A stretch of DNA of 64,000 nt from an uncultured Methanomethylovorans sp. (GTDB lineage Archaea > Halobacteriota > Methanosarcinia > Methanosarcinales > Methanosarcinaceae). The position numbers and the translations under genes were made by a program. The DNA lies in NCBI RefSeq assembly GCF_963678545.1, contig NZ_OY782870.1:2604001-2668000 (forward strand). The letters are read 5' to 3'. The stretch's first letter is position 1, and every line of letters begins with the position of its first letter. This document shows, piece after piece, positions 34,136 to 42,328 of the stretch. The notes below the pieces were generated by a model. The model saw only the letters and a list, made by a program, of their open reading frames with translations. It ran no database searches and was not told the origin of the DNA.

Positions 34136-35110
34136 ATGCAGGTTGATGAAGTCGAATTCTATAACCGCCTTCTGGACTTCAATAAGATATTATATTTATG
34201 CCACCGGAATGCCGATCCGGATGCAGTTAGCAGTGCTTATGCCCTTGCAGAAGCACTTGGTGGAACAGTCGGACTCGTAGATGGCTGTAACAAAATGGCA
34301 ACTTTACTTATCGATAAACTGGAAATAGATGTCGTGGACAAGCCAAACCCTTCAGAATACGACATCACTCTGGTTGTTGATACATCCACAAGTTCTCAGC
34401 TTAATGATATTAAACTTGAGAAGTACTGTGTGATAGATCACCATTCTACCACAGCCTTAACAGAGAAAGCTGAATTCTACCTACATCGTAACGCTACATC
34501 CACAGCTGAAATCGTATTTGATATCCTCAAATGTATGGATGCCCCGATCATGCGGCGTACAGCACTTGGTCTGCTTACAGGAATAGTAACAGATACTGGA
34601 CATTTTAAACATGCTACGGCTGAGACTTTCAGTAATGTTGCAGAAATAGTCATGACAAGTGGCGTAGAATATGCAGACGTGCTGGAAATGATGGCTGCAA
34701 CCCCTCAAGATATATCTATGAGGATAGCAATGCTGAAATGTGCTACGAGAGCGACTATTGATAGGATAGACGATTGGCTGGTAGTATGCTCACATGTGAA
34801 TTCCTTTGGCGGTGCAGCATCCTCTATGTTCCTTAACATTGGTGCAGATGTAGCTTTCATTGGCACTGAGAGAGACAATACGATCCGGGTAAGCGGGCGT
34901 GCCAAAAGAGAAGCAGTTAATGCAGGTGTTAACTTGGGAAAGATCATGGAAGAGATCAGTTCCAGATATGAAGGCACAGGGGGAGGCCACGCCGGAGCTG
35001 CTGGGATAGATGTAGTGGCAGACATGAATGAAGTTCTTAATGAATGTAAGGAACGCGTCAGGTTGATATTGGAAAATAAACCCAACCCATCCGTCTGTGA
35101 ATCATTTTAA
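34136..35110 (+). CDS. DHH-family phosphoesterase (NrnA-like)
   Basis: A 324-residue two-domain DHH/DHHA1 phosphoesterase. Metal motifs: RNADPDAVSSAYAL, VVDTSTSSQL, the IDHHSTT signature and GIVTDTGHFK; the C-terminal DHHA1 substrate-binding motif is GTGGGHAGAAG. Relatives degrade short oligoribonucleotides or pAp. In this position, after exosome and prefoldin genes, clearing of nanoRNA left by the exosome is a reasonable inference. AGAGGT precedes the ATG. Confidence 0.88.
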   Translation: MQVDEVEFYNRLLDFNKILYLCHRNADPDAVSSAYALAEALGGTVGLVDGCNKMATLLIDKLEIDVVDKPNPSEYDITLVVDTSTSSQLNDIKLEKYCVIDHHSTTALTEKAEFYLHRNATSTAEIVFDILKCMDAPIMRRTALGLLTGIVTDTGHFKHATAETFSNVAEIVMTSGVEYADVLEMMAATPQDISMRIAMLKCATRATIDRIDDWLVVCSHVNSFGGAASSMFLNIGADVAFIGTERDNTIRVSGRAKREAVNAGVNLGKIMEEISSRYEGTGGGHAGAAGIDVVADMNEVLNECKERVRLILENKPNPSVCESF

Positions 35111-35143
35111 TATTCACATGATCTATTAAACAGAGGCGAAGAT

Positions 35144-36448
35144 ATGATCGAATACTGGAATCCTCTTATCGAAAGAATGCCCATTGAGGAGCTAAATAAA
35201 TTACAGGAAGACAAACTGAAAAGTATAATCAGATATGTATACCAGCATTCTGAATTTTACAGAAAGAGGTTTGATGAAGCGGGAGTCAAAACCGAAGACA
35301 TCAAAATTCTTGCAGATATAACCAAATTGCCCTTTACATATAAAAAAGACCTGAGGGACAATTATCCAACCGGGATGTTCTGCGTACCCAACGAGCAACT
35401 TGTACGTTTCCATGTATCCTCTGGAACAACAGGAAAACCCACTGTAGTGGGCTACACAAAAAATGATATTCATGAATGGGCAACGTCACTTGCAAGAGCC
35501 ATGACATCCATAGGTGTAGGCCGTGGAGATATAATTCAGGTAAGTTATGGTTATGGCCTTTTCACCGGAGGACTGGGTCTACATTATGGTGCTGAAGAAG
35601 TAGGCTGCACAGTATTACCCACAAGTTCAGGCAACACAGAAAAGCAGATAGAACTTATGCAAGACCTGGGCACCACGACCATAGCATGTACACCATCTTA
35701 TTTCCTCTTCATGACAGAAGTAGCAAGAAGCATGGGGATAAGCATCAAAGATAACACTAAGCTCAAGATCGGTATATTTGGAGCCGAGCCATGGTCACAG
35801 CAGATGCGTGCCAGAATAGAAGAGATCACGGGAATAAAAGCATACGATGTATTCGGAACTTCAGAACTAAGTGGCCCTCTTTTCACAGAATGTACGTATC
35901 AGGATGGCATCCACATCTGGGCAGACCAGTTTTTGATAGAAGTAATTGACCCGGAAACTGGAGAGGCATTACCTGATGGGGAACGAGGAGAATTGGTCAT
36001 TACAACTCTTGCCAAGGAAGCACTACCACTCATAAGATACCGCATAGGTGACAACACAGTGCTCAACAAGGAACCTTGTAAATGTGGCAGGACACATCCA
36101 CGCATCATGCGCATACTTGGCCGTGTGGATGACATGCTTATCATTAGGGGTATCAATGTTTTCCCTGGACAGATAGAGGCTGTTCTCATGAACATTCCCG
36201 AAGTAGGAGAACACTTCCAAATAATAGTGGATAGAGTTAACGAGCTTGATGTGATGACCCTGCAGATAGAAATGACAGATGCTGCCTTTAGCGACAAGGT
36301 GAATGATATAATAAAGTTAGAAGATAAAGTGGCTTCAGCTTTGCACAAAGTATTGAACCTGGCCGTGAAAGTAGAGCTTGTAGAACATGGAAGTCTTCCA
36401 AGATCTATGGGAAAATCCCAAAAGGTCATAGACAACAGGAAAATATAA
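35144..36448 (+). CDS. paaK: Phenylacetate-CoA ligase family enzyme
   Basis: A 434-residue AMP-forming ligase of the PaaK branch. The phosphate-binding motif is SSGTTGKPTVVGYT (about residues 88-101), the middle motif YDVFGTSELSGP and the hinge region RILGRVDDMLIIRGINVFPGQIE. It would activate an aryl acid to its CoA ester. In methanogens PaaK works with indolepyruvate oxidoreductase in taking up or salvaging aromatic amino-acid side chains; the downstream ACT protein agrees with this. A zinc-like CKCGRTHP stretch is normal for the family. Confidence 0.9.
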   Translation: MIEYWNPLIERMPIEELNKLQEDKLKSIIRYVYQHSEFYRKRFDEAGVKTEDIKILADITKLPFTYKKDLRDNYPTGMFCVPNEQLVRFHVSSGTTGKPTVVGYTKNDIHEWATSLARAMTSIGVGRGDIIQVSYGYGLFTGGLGLHYGAEEVGCTVLPTSSGNTEKQIELMQDLGTTTIACTPSYFLFMTEVARSMGISIKDNTKLKIGIFGAEPWSQQMRARIEEITGIKAYDVFGTSELSGPLFTECTYQDGIHIWADQFLIEVIDPETGEALPDGERGELVITTLAKEALPLIRYRIGDNTVLNKEPCKCGRTHPRIMRILGRVDDMLIIRGINVFPGQIEAVLMNIPEVGEHFQIIVDRVNELDVMTLQIEMTDAAFSDKVNDIIKLEDKVASALHKVLNLAVKVELVEHGSLPRSMGKSQKVIDNRKI

Positions 36449-36491
36449 CAACTGATAACGCATTACCTTATTAAGAACAGATGGTGGTCCT

Positions 36492-36929
36492 ATGGAAAAC
36501 AAGATAATAAAGCAGATCTCACTGTTTTCAGAAAACAAGCCTGGAAGGCTTGCAAACATCGCAGATAAGTTCAGGGATACTGGAGTGAACATCCGGGCTT
36601 TCACCATAGCTGAGGCAGGCGACTTTGGGATTATAAGAATGGTCGTAGATAATCCAGAACTAGCCCATGAAGTGTTGCATGAGACTGGTTTCACGGTCTC
36701 TGAGACAAATGTGCTGGGCGTGGAAATGGAAGATGTACCTGGAGGTCTAGCAAAGATAGCTGATGTATTGGGCAAAGAGAACATTAATATAGACTATGCC
36801 TACGCATTTGTCACAAAGACTGAAAAAGCACTGCTTATCCTGAGAGTCAATGATATAATAGCTGCCCTTAATGTCCTGGAAAGGAACGGTATAAAACTAT
36901 TAGACATGAAAGAAATACAGGATATTTAA
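36492..36929 (+). CDS. Tandem ACT-domain protein
   Basis: A 145-residue protein made of two ACT domains: ISLFSENKPGRLANIADKF (about 9-27) and a second starting at GVEMEDVPGGLAKIADVL (about 78-95). ACT pairs bind amino acids and control enzymes. It follows paaK and is the standard partner of archaeal phenylacetate-CoA ligases, probably sensing an aromatic or branched amino acid. A GGTGG ribosome site precedes the ATG. Confidence 0.88.
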   Translation: MENKIIKQISLFSENKPGRLANIADKFRDTGVNIRAFTIAEAGDFGIIRMVVDNPELAHEVLHETGFTVSETNVLGVEMEDVPGGLAKIADVLGKENINIDYAYAFVTKTEKALLILRVNDIIAALNVLERNGIKLLDMKEIQDI

Positions 36930-37020
36930 ACTATATCCTATTCTTTTTTTAATGTGGCTGCTTTTGCCGTTTTAACTGAAACCACTACGGTTTTATAGGA
37001 CCTATTAGAATTTCCATGAG

Positions 37021-37377
37021 ATGAAAGAGGACATCAGACACTGTTATACGGTAGTACAGCCCCATAATAAGATAGGGGGGTCCCATACAACAATAATTGG
37101 CGGCAGGCATGGTAAAAAACTTGTGAAACTTATAAGCCAACACACTGAAGTGAAAAAAATAGTGCCTTCCGTAATCACTGTAAGAGGAAAGAGCAATCCT
37201 TGTGGCCTCATAATTGGTAAAGTATTGCGTCCAGATGAGAGAGGCAATCTAAGATTGCTAATCTCCCAGGGTACATCTTCCCAAGAACTAAGGATCGTTA
37301 CAACTGTAGGAGATGTGCAAAGCGGAGAACGCATAATGAATGAACTGAACCAAATACTAGCAGAATATAATAATTAA
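37021..37377 (+). CDS. DUF2103 protein, putative metal binding
   Basis: A 118-residue protein. HCYTVVQPHNKIGGSHTT and GRHGKKLVKLI contain several histidines, and RGKSNPCGLIIGKVLRPD is a conserved-looking centre; the whole resembles DUF2103, annotated as a predicted metal-binding protein in methanogens. Function unknown. It stands 16 bases before the marker-12-like gene and is probably co-transcribed with it. The ATG lacks a strong ribosome site. Confidence 0.65.
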   Translation: MKEDIRHCYTVVQPHNKIGGSHTTIIGGRHGKKLVKLISQHTEVKKIVPSVITVRGKSNPCGLIIGKVLRPDERGNLRLLISQGTSSQELRIVTTVGDVQSGERIMNELNQILAEYNN

Positions 37378-37393
37378 TGGAGTCCGGATAAAA

Positions 37394-38380
37394 ATGATCT
37401 ATGTCGGAGTGGACCATGGTACTACAGCAATGCGATTTGCGGCGTTATTCGAAGGAACACATGAACCTGCAAAACTGGAAATACTGCGTACTGATGCAGC
37501 TGTTCAGTCCGAGGAAGAGATCATAAATACCCTTGAGGAAAAATTTGGAGTAAGGAGAGAGGAGATCAGCCTTATTGCAGTTACCTATTCTATGGGCGAT
37601 AGAATCACTGCCATTGAGGACATACGAAAAGTGGAGCACAGAGGCGTGCAAAGTATTGAGGGTGCTGGTCAAAAGACAGGAGGAGGCTCAAGAGTCTTTG
37701 ATGCTATACAAAACTCTGGCATACCCGCAGTAGTAATCCCTGGCATCCATGAAGATAGTGCTACAGATCCCAGAATGAATATATTTTCCCATTCCACCAG
37801 CCCTGAAAAAATAGGTATTGCATATCATGCCTTTTGTAAAGGATTTCAGGATTTCGTACTCTCTGACATTAGTTCAAACACAGTGACCCTGGGAGTGGCA
37901 AAAGGTAGGATTATAGGAGCTATAGATGCTTGCATATTTGCTCCAGGACTGCGTCATGGACCTCTGGACGTGAGGGCTATTCGCGATGTAGACCTTGGCA
38001 AAAAGAGTGCCAATGAAGCATTCACAAATACCGGAGTGCTCAAAAGAGCAGGCTATGCTGACCTCTATGAGTTAATTGACGCTGCCCAGAGGAAAGAACA
38101 TCAGGCCTTACTGGCACTTGATACCCTGGCACTGTTTGCTGCTATGGAAATAGCCAGCATACAGGTGTTATTGAATGATTATGGAGTACGCGGAGAGGTA
38201 TTTATTGAAGGCTCAGTAGCTGAGAGATCTTACGTTGTTGAAAAGATAGAACATCATCTTGGTGTTAAGAGCCATGTACTTGACAGATGGAGTGCTGCCA
38301 TTGGCTGTGCGGAAATGGCCAGAGATATTGCTAATGGTGCAAAGAAGATACTTGGTTTGGAAGTAAAGCTCAGATTTTGA
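37394..38380 (+). CDS. Methanogenesis marker 12-like ASKHA protein
   Basis: A 328-residue protein with the actin/hexokinase-type phosphate motif YVGVDHGTTAMRF at the N-terminus and a second glycine-rich part (EVFIEGSVAER) near the C-terminus. The overall pattern, including GVQSIEGAGQKTGGGSRVFD and FAPGLRHGPLDVRAIRD, resembles the protein known as methanogenesis marker 12. Those are found almost only in methanogens; the biochemical role is not known to me. Expected features of an ATP-binding sugar-kinase-like fold are present. Confidence 0.7.
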   Translation: MIYVGVDHGTTAMRFAALFEGTHEPAKLEILRTDAAVQSEEEIINTLEEKFGVRREEISLIAVTYSMGDRITAIEDIRKVEHRGVQSIEGAGQKTGGGSRVFDAIQNSGIPAVVIPGIHEDSATDPRMNIFSHSTSPEKIGIAYHAFCKGFQDFVLSDISSNTVTLGVAKGRIIGAIDACIFAPGLRHGPLDVRAIRDVDLGKKSANEAFTNTGVLKRAGYADLYELIDAAQRKEHQALLALDTLALFAAMEIASIQVLLNDYGVRGEVFIEGSVAERSYVVEKIEHHLGVKSHVLDRWSAAIGCAEMARDIANGAKKILGLEVKLRF

Positions 38381-38549
38381 AAAGAGAATATATCGAAAAA
38401 ATATAAGATTTGGCACAACATGAAGGGAATGATATCTTATCAAAATGATTCAGCTTCAACCATGTATCATTTGATTTTATTCTTATTTTATTGGATGTAA
38501 ATAGATATTAGAAAAATAACAAGATACTAAAATTAATATTCACTAAAAC

Positions 38550-38640
38550 TATATATAAGGTAAGTCTTCCATATTGGAAGATTTTCACATGAATCCGCGT
38601 TGATGGACTGAATAGACCCGATGTAGAAAAGGATTCTACA
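38550..38640 (+). promoter_or_regulatory. Promoter and inverted repeats of the glycosyltransferase operon
   Basis: TATATATAA at 38550-38558 is followed seven bases later by the inverted repeat TCTTCCA-TAT-TGGAAGA (38565-38581), which covers the expected transcription start. A second perfect hairpin, TGTAGAA-AAGGA-TTCTACA (38622-38640), lies in the leader, before the ATG at 38672. The first looks like an operator placed to block initiation. Confidence 0.5.
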
Positions 38641-38671
38641 AATATGGGAAAAGGTAAGTAAGTGGTATAAA

Positions 38672-41044
38672 ATGAAAATTGCAATTGTTGCACCAAGTCC
38701 TGTACCTTTCACTATCGGAGGAGCTGAACTATTGTTCAATGGCATGCAAGATGCCATTAACAATTATACCCCACATCAATGTGAACTCATAAAACTAACA
38801 ACTAAAGAAGATAATTTTTGGAGCTTAGTTGAATCTTACTATAAGTTCTATAGCCTAGACCTATCCCATTTTGATATGGTCATTTCGACAAAGTACCCTT
38901 CCTGGATGATAAAACATCGCAATCATATTGTCTATATGCTCCATCCTTTAAGGGGACTCTATGACACATACCATTTATGCACGGATAAGAGAGACATTCC
39001 TGAAGAATTAAAAACCGGCCTTGTCAGAGAGATACTCGATATTACCGAGATCAGGATCAAAAAACAAAAAGATATAGATAAACTGTTCCAGAAACTATTC
39101 CAGCTGCAAGCAGAACAGGATAAGTACCCAAAAGAAATATTCACCTTCCCAGGACCCTTCATAAGAAAAATAATCCATTTTTTTGATCGTTGGGCGTTGT
39201 CTTATGAAAACACAAGAGAATATTACGCCATATCAGAGAATGTGAAAAGAAGGACAGATTATTTCCCACCTTCTGCACGGGTAAATGTTGTGTATCCCCC
39301 CTCAAAAATAGAAGATTTCGAGTGTAGAGGCTTTGAGTATCTCTTTACTGCGAGCAGACTTGATAGCCCAAAACGTATACATCTGCTTATTGAAGCAATG
39401 AAATTTGTTCCGCACGAAATCAAATTGAAGATCGCAGGTCAGGGACCTGAAAAGGACAAGCTGATAGAGTTAGCTGGTGAAGATAAGAGAATAGAATTTA
39501 TAGGGTTTGTGACCGAAACTGAACTTGTCGACCTATACGCAAATGCCCTTGCAATCTTATTTGTTCCTTTTGATGAAGACTATGGATACATCACCATTGA
39601 AGGAATGATGAGTGCTAAACCGCTTATAACTACATTTGACAGCGGTGGCCCCCTGGAATTTGTAGAGGATTCAAAAACAGGATTCATAGTTGATACTGAT
39701 CCAAAATATATTGCCGGCAAGATAAATTATTTTGTTGAACACCTGGAAGAAGCAAAAAAAATAGGAATGCTTGCACGCGAAAAAGTAAAAAATATCTCAT
39801 GGAATAATTTTGTAGCTAAACTGATAGGAGAAAGAGATCTTCGGTTCCATCGGAAGAAGAAAATACTTGTTTTGGCTACTTATTCCTGCTATCCGCCAAG
39901 GGGCGGGGGACAGCAAAGAGTATATAATATATATTCCAGGCTTGCAAAGAAATTTGATGTCACTATTTGTTCTATACTTGAAAGTGATAAGGAATATCAG
40001 AACCTTATCCTGAAGAACGGACTAAAACAAATATGCATTCCACAGAGCATCGAACATGCAAGATGCCAATGGGAAATAGAAGGCAAGACTGGTTTAAATC
40101 TATATGATGTTCTTATGATAGATTATGTAGAAAAATCCGGAAACTACATCGAAAAAGTACAAAAATTAGCTGATGAAGCTGACATAATTATATTCTCTCA
40201 TCCATACCTTTTTGTGATGAAAAACTGGATCTGTTTGGATGAAAAGATCATCGTATATGAATCACATAATGTGGAATATCTTCTGAAAAAGGAATACGCT
40301 GGCCCATATTACTCACAGGAAGTATTTGATGTTGAAAAAGAAGCTGCTGAAAAAGCGGATCTTATTTTTACGACTTCTGATGAAGATAAAGAAAATCTTA
40401 TGCAATTGTATTCCATAGACCCGAATAAGATTCTTATTACTCCTAATGGAGTAGATGCATCAAAGATAGATCTGATAAGCCCGGAAGAAAAAGAGTGTTT
40501 GAAAAAAGAGTTGGGGCTCTCAGATTATCATACTATATTATTTATTGGCAGTTGGCACCCTCCAAATTTGGAGGCTTTAAAATTCATTTTGGATAACATC
40601 ACCAATAAATTTCCGGAGTGTATTTTCTTAGTTGTTGGCAGCATAAAACATTATTACATCCATGAGTACGAAGATTTACCAAAGAATGTTCTGGCTTTTG
40701 GTGTTGTAGATGAAGATGAGAAATATGAGATCTATAAACTGGCTGACCTTGCTATAAATCCCATGTTCAGCGGATCAGGAACAAACCTGAAAATGTTAGA
40801 TTACATGAGCGCGGGCATTCCTACCATCAGCACTCCTATCGGTGCAAGGGGACTGGATATTGAAAATGGGAAACACGCTTTGATCTGTTCCGAGGATAAA
40901 ATTCAGGAGCAAATTGCTGAGCTGATCAATATGGAAATGTTGCAGAACAAGTTAAGGATGAACGGCAGAAGTCTTGTTGAATCCAAATATTCATGGGATA
41001 GAATCGCTGCGTCGATAATATCAAAATTAAAGGAGATAGCTTAA
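38672..41044 (+). CDS. Tandem two-domain glycosyltransferase
   Basis: A 790-residue protein made of two GT4-like glycosyltransferases. The first covers residues 1-390 (MKIAIVAPSPVPFTIGGAELL, later FTASRLDSPKRIHLLIEAM, and FDEDYGYITIEGMMSAKPLI); the second starts near residue 393 after RFHRKKKILVLATYSCYPP and contains ILFIGSWHPPNLEALKFI and NPMFSGSGTNLKMLDYMSAG. No membrane segment or signal is seen, so it acts on the cytoplasmic face. It would transfer two sugars in building a surface glycan or glycolipid; donors unknown. The next glycosyltransferase follows after one base. Confidence 0.88.
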   Translation: MKIAIVAPSPVPFTIGGAELLFNGMQDAINNYTPHQCELIKLTTKEDNFWSLVESYYKFYSLDLSHFDMVISTKYPSWMIKHRNHIVYMLHPLRGLYDTYHLCTDKRDIPEELKTGLVREILDITEIRIKKQKDIDKLFQKLFQLQAEQDKYPKEIFTFPGPFIRKIIHFFDRWALSYENTREYYAISENVKRRTDYFPPSARVNVVYPPSKIEDFECRGFEYLFTASRLDSPKRIHLLIEAMKFVPHEIKLKIAGQGPEKDKLIELAGEDKRIEFIGFVTETELVDLYANALAILFVPFDEDYGYITIEGMMSAKPLITTFDSGGPLEFVEDSKTGFIVDTDPKYIAGKINYFVEHLEEAKKIGMLAREKVKNISWNNFVAKLIGERDLRFHRKKKILVLATYSCYPPRGGGQQRVYNIYSRLAKKFDVTICSILESDKEYQNLILKNGLKQICIPQSIEHARCQWEIEGKTGLNLYDVLMIDYVEKSGNYIEKVQKLADEADIIIFSHPYLFVMKNWICLDEKIIVYESHNVEYLLKKEYAGPYYSQEVFDVEKEAAEKADLIFTTSDEDKENLMQLYSIDPNKILITPNGVDASKIDLISPEEKECLKKELGLSDYHTILFIGSWHPPNLEALKFILDNITNKFPECIFLVVGSIKHYYIHEYEDLPKNVLAFGVVDEDEKYEIYKLADLAINPMFSGSGTNLKMLDYMSAGIPTISTPIGARGLDIENGKHALICSEDKIQEQIAELINMEMLQNKLRMNGRSLVESKYSWDRIAASIISKLKEIA

Positions 41045-41045
41045 T

Positions 41046-42227
41046 TTGAAGATTGCTTTTGTTGTTCAGAGATATGGAGAAAATATAGTAGGAGGTGCTG
41101 AATACTTTACCAGGCTTGTAGCTGAAAGAATGAGCCGATACCACGAGATTGAAATCCTTACTACCTGTGCAGCAGACTATCATTTATGGAAGAATGAATA
41201 TCCTGAGGGTCTTGATATGCTAAATGGCATCAGAATACATAGGTTCATGAACGCATCAAAACGAAATCCAAACAAGCATAATAAGATCCAAGATACTGTT
41301 TATTATTCAGAACATAGTGTAAATGATGAGATATCCTGGATAAATGAGCAGGGACCAAATTGTCCAAAACTCATAGAGTATATTTCAGAAAAACAAGATA
41401 AATATGATTGCTTTGTATTTTTCACATTCAGATACTATCCATCCTATTACGGAATAAAAGAAGTTGATAATAAGTCATTAATAGTACCTTTTGCAGAAAA
41501 CGATCCTGCTCTTGATCTTACCACAACAAGAGAAATATTTGAAGCATCAAAAGGAATCATTTATTGTACTCCAGAAGAAAAAAGACTGATAGAAAGAAAA
41601 GTGGACATCGTAACTGGAATAAAATCAGATATAATCGGATGTGGAATAGAGATCCCAGAAAACATAGTTTCCAATATGGAACCGGGGTATCTGAAGTACG
41701 TATTATATATTGGCAGAATAGAAGGATCAAAGGGTTGTTACCAGTTATTTGAGTACTACCTGAGATTGATAAATGAATATCCAGACCTGCCTACATTGTT
41801 CCTTGCAGGCCTGGATGCAATAGAAATACCAAAGAATGATAAAATCAAATATATGGGTTTTATCTCAGAAGATGAAAAGTACTCTCTCCTAAGTGGTGCA
41901 GAGTTTTTGATTATGCCTTCACCTTACGAAAGCTTTTCTCTGGTTACTCTGGAAACAATGGCCTGTAAAACACCAGTATTGGTAAATGGAGAATGTGACG
42001 TTTTAAAAGGTCATTGCATCAGAAGTAATGCAGGTTTGTGGTACCAAAGCTATGAGGAATTTCGAGAATGCTTTAGATTCTTGTGTTCTAACGAGCAAAT
42101 AAAAGCCAAGATGGGCGAAAATGGAAAAGGCTACGTGGGGAAAAATTACTCATGGGATATAATTGAAAAGAAATACCTAGAGTTATTTACTTTATTTGAC
42201 CCGGTACAAAAGCAGACAATTGGCTGA
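41046..42227 (+). CDS. Glycosyltransferase, GT4 family
   Basis: A 393-residue single GT4-like enzyme: N-terminal FVVQRYGENIVGGAEYFTRLV, nucleotide-sugar part YIGRIEGSKGCYQLFEYY, and the acidic E-x7-E region PSPYESFSLVTLETMACK. It begins with TTG at 41046 one base after the previous stop and is clearly in the same operon, adding a further sugar to the same product. A hairpin follows the stop. Confidence 0.88.
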   Translation: MKIAFVVQRYGENIVGGAEYFTRLVAERMSRYHEIEILTTCAADYHLWKNEYPEGLDMLNGIRIHRFMNASKRNPNKHNKIQDTVYYSEHSVNDEISWINEQGPNCPKLIEYISEKQDKYDCFVFFTFRYYPSYYGIKEVDNKSLIVPFAENDPALDLTTTREIFEASKGIIYCTPEEKRLIERKVDIVTGIKSDIIGCGIEIPENIVSNMEPGYLKYVLYIGRIEGSKGCYQLFEYYLRLINEYPDLPTLFLAGLDAIEIPKNDKIKYMGFISEDEKYSLLSGAEFLIMPSPYESFSLVTLETMACKTPVLVNGECDVLKGHCIRSNAGLWYQSYEEFRECFRFLCSNEQIKAKMGENGKGYVGKNYSWDIIEKKYLELFTLFDPVQKQTIG

Positions 42228-42259
42228 TCCTTACAAATAAACAGATTTAAAAAAAGAAA

Positions 42260-42290
42260 GTGAAGTTTATGTTGAACCATAAACTTCCAC
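42260..42290 (+). terminator. Hairpin after the glycosyltransferase operon
   Basis: AAGTTTATG (42263-42271) pairs with CATAAACTT (42278-42286), loop of six bases, extended by one G-C pair. Confidence 0.5.
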
Positions 42291-42310
42291 ATTTGCTCTG
42301 GCTATAATAG

Positions 42311-42327
42311 CTCCTTTTAAAAAGGAG
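42311..42327 (-). terminator. Palindrome after the LVIVD-repeat gene
   Basis: On the minus strand CTCCTTT-TTA-AAAGGAG begins two bases after the stop codon of the surface protein gene; in both directions it is followed by AT-rich sequence. Confidence 0.4.
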
Positions 42328-42328
42328 T

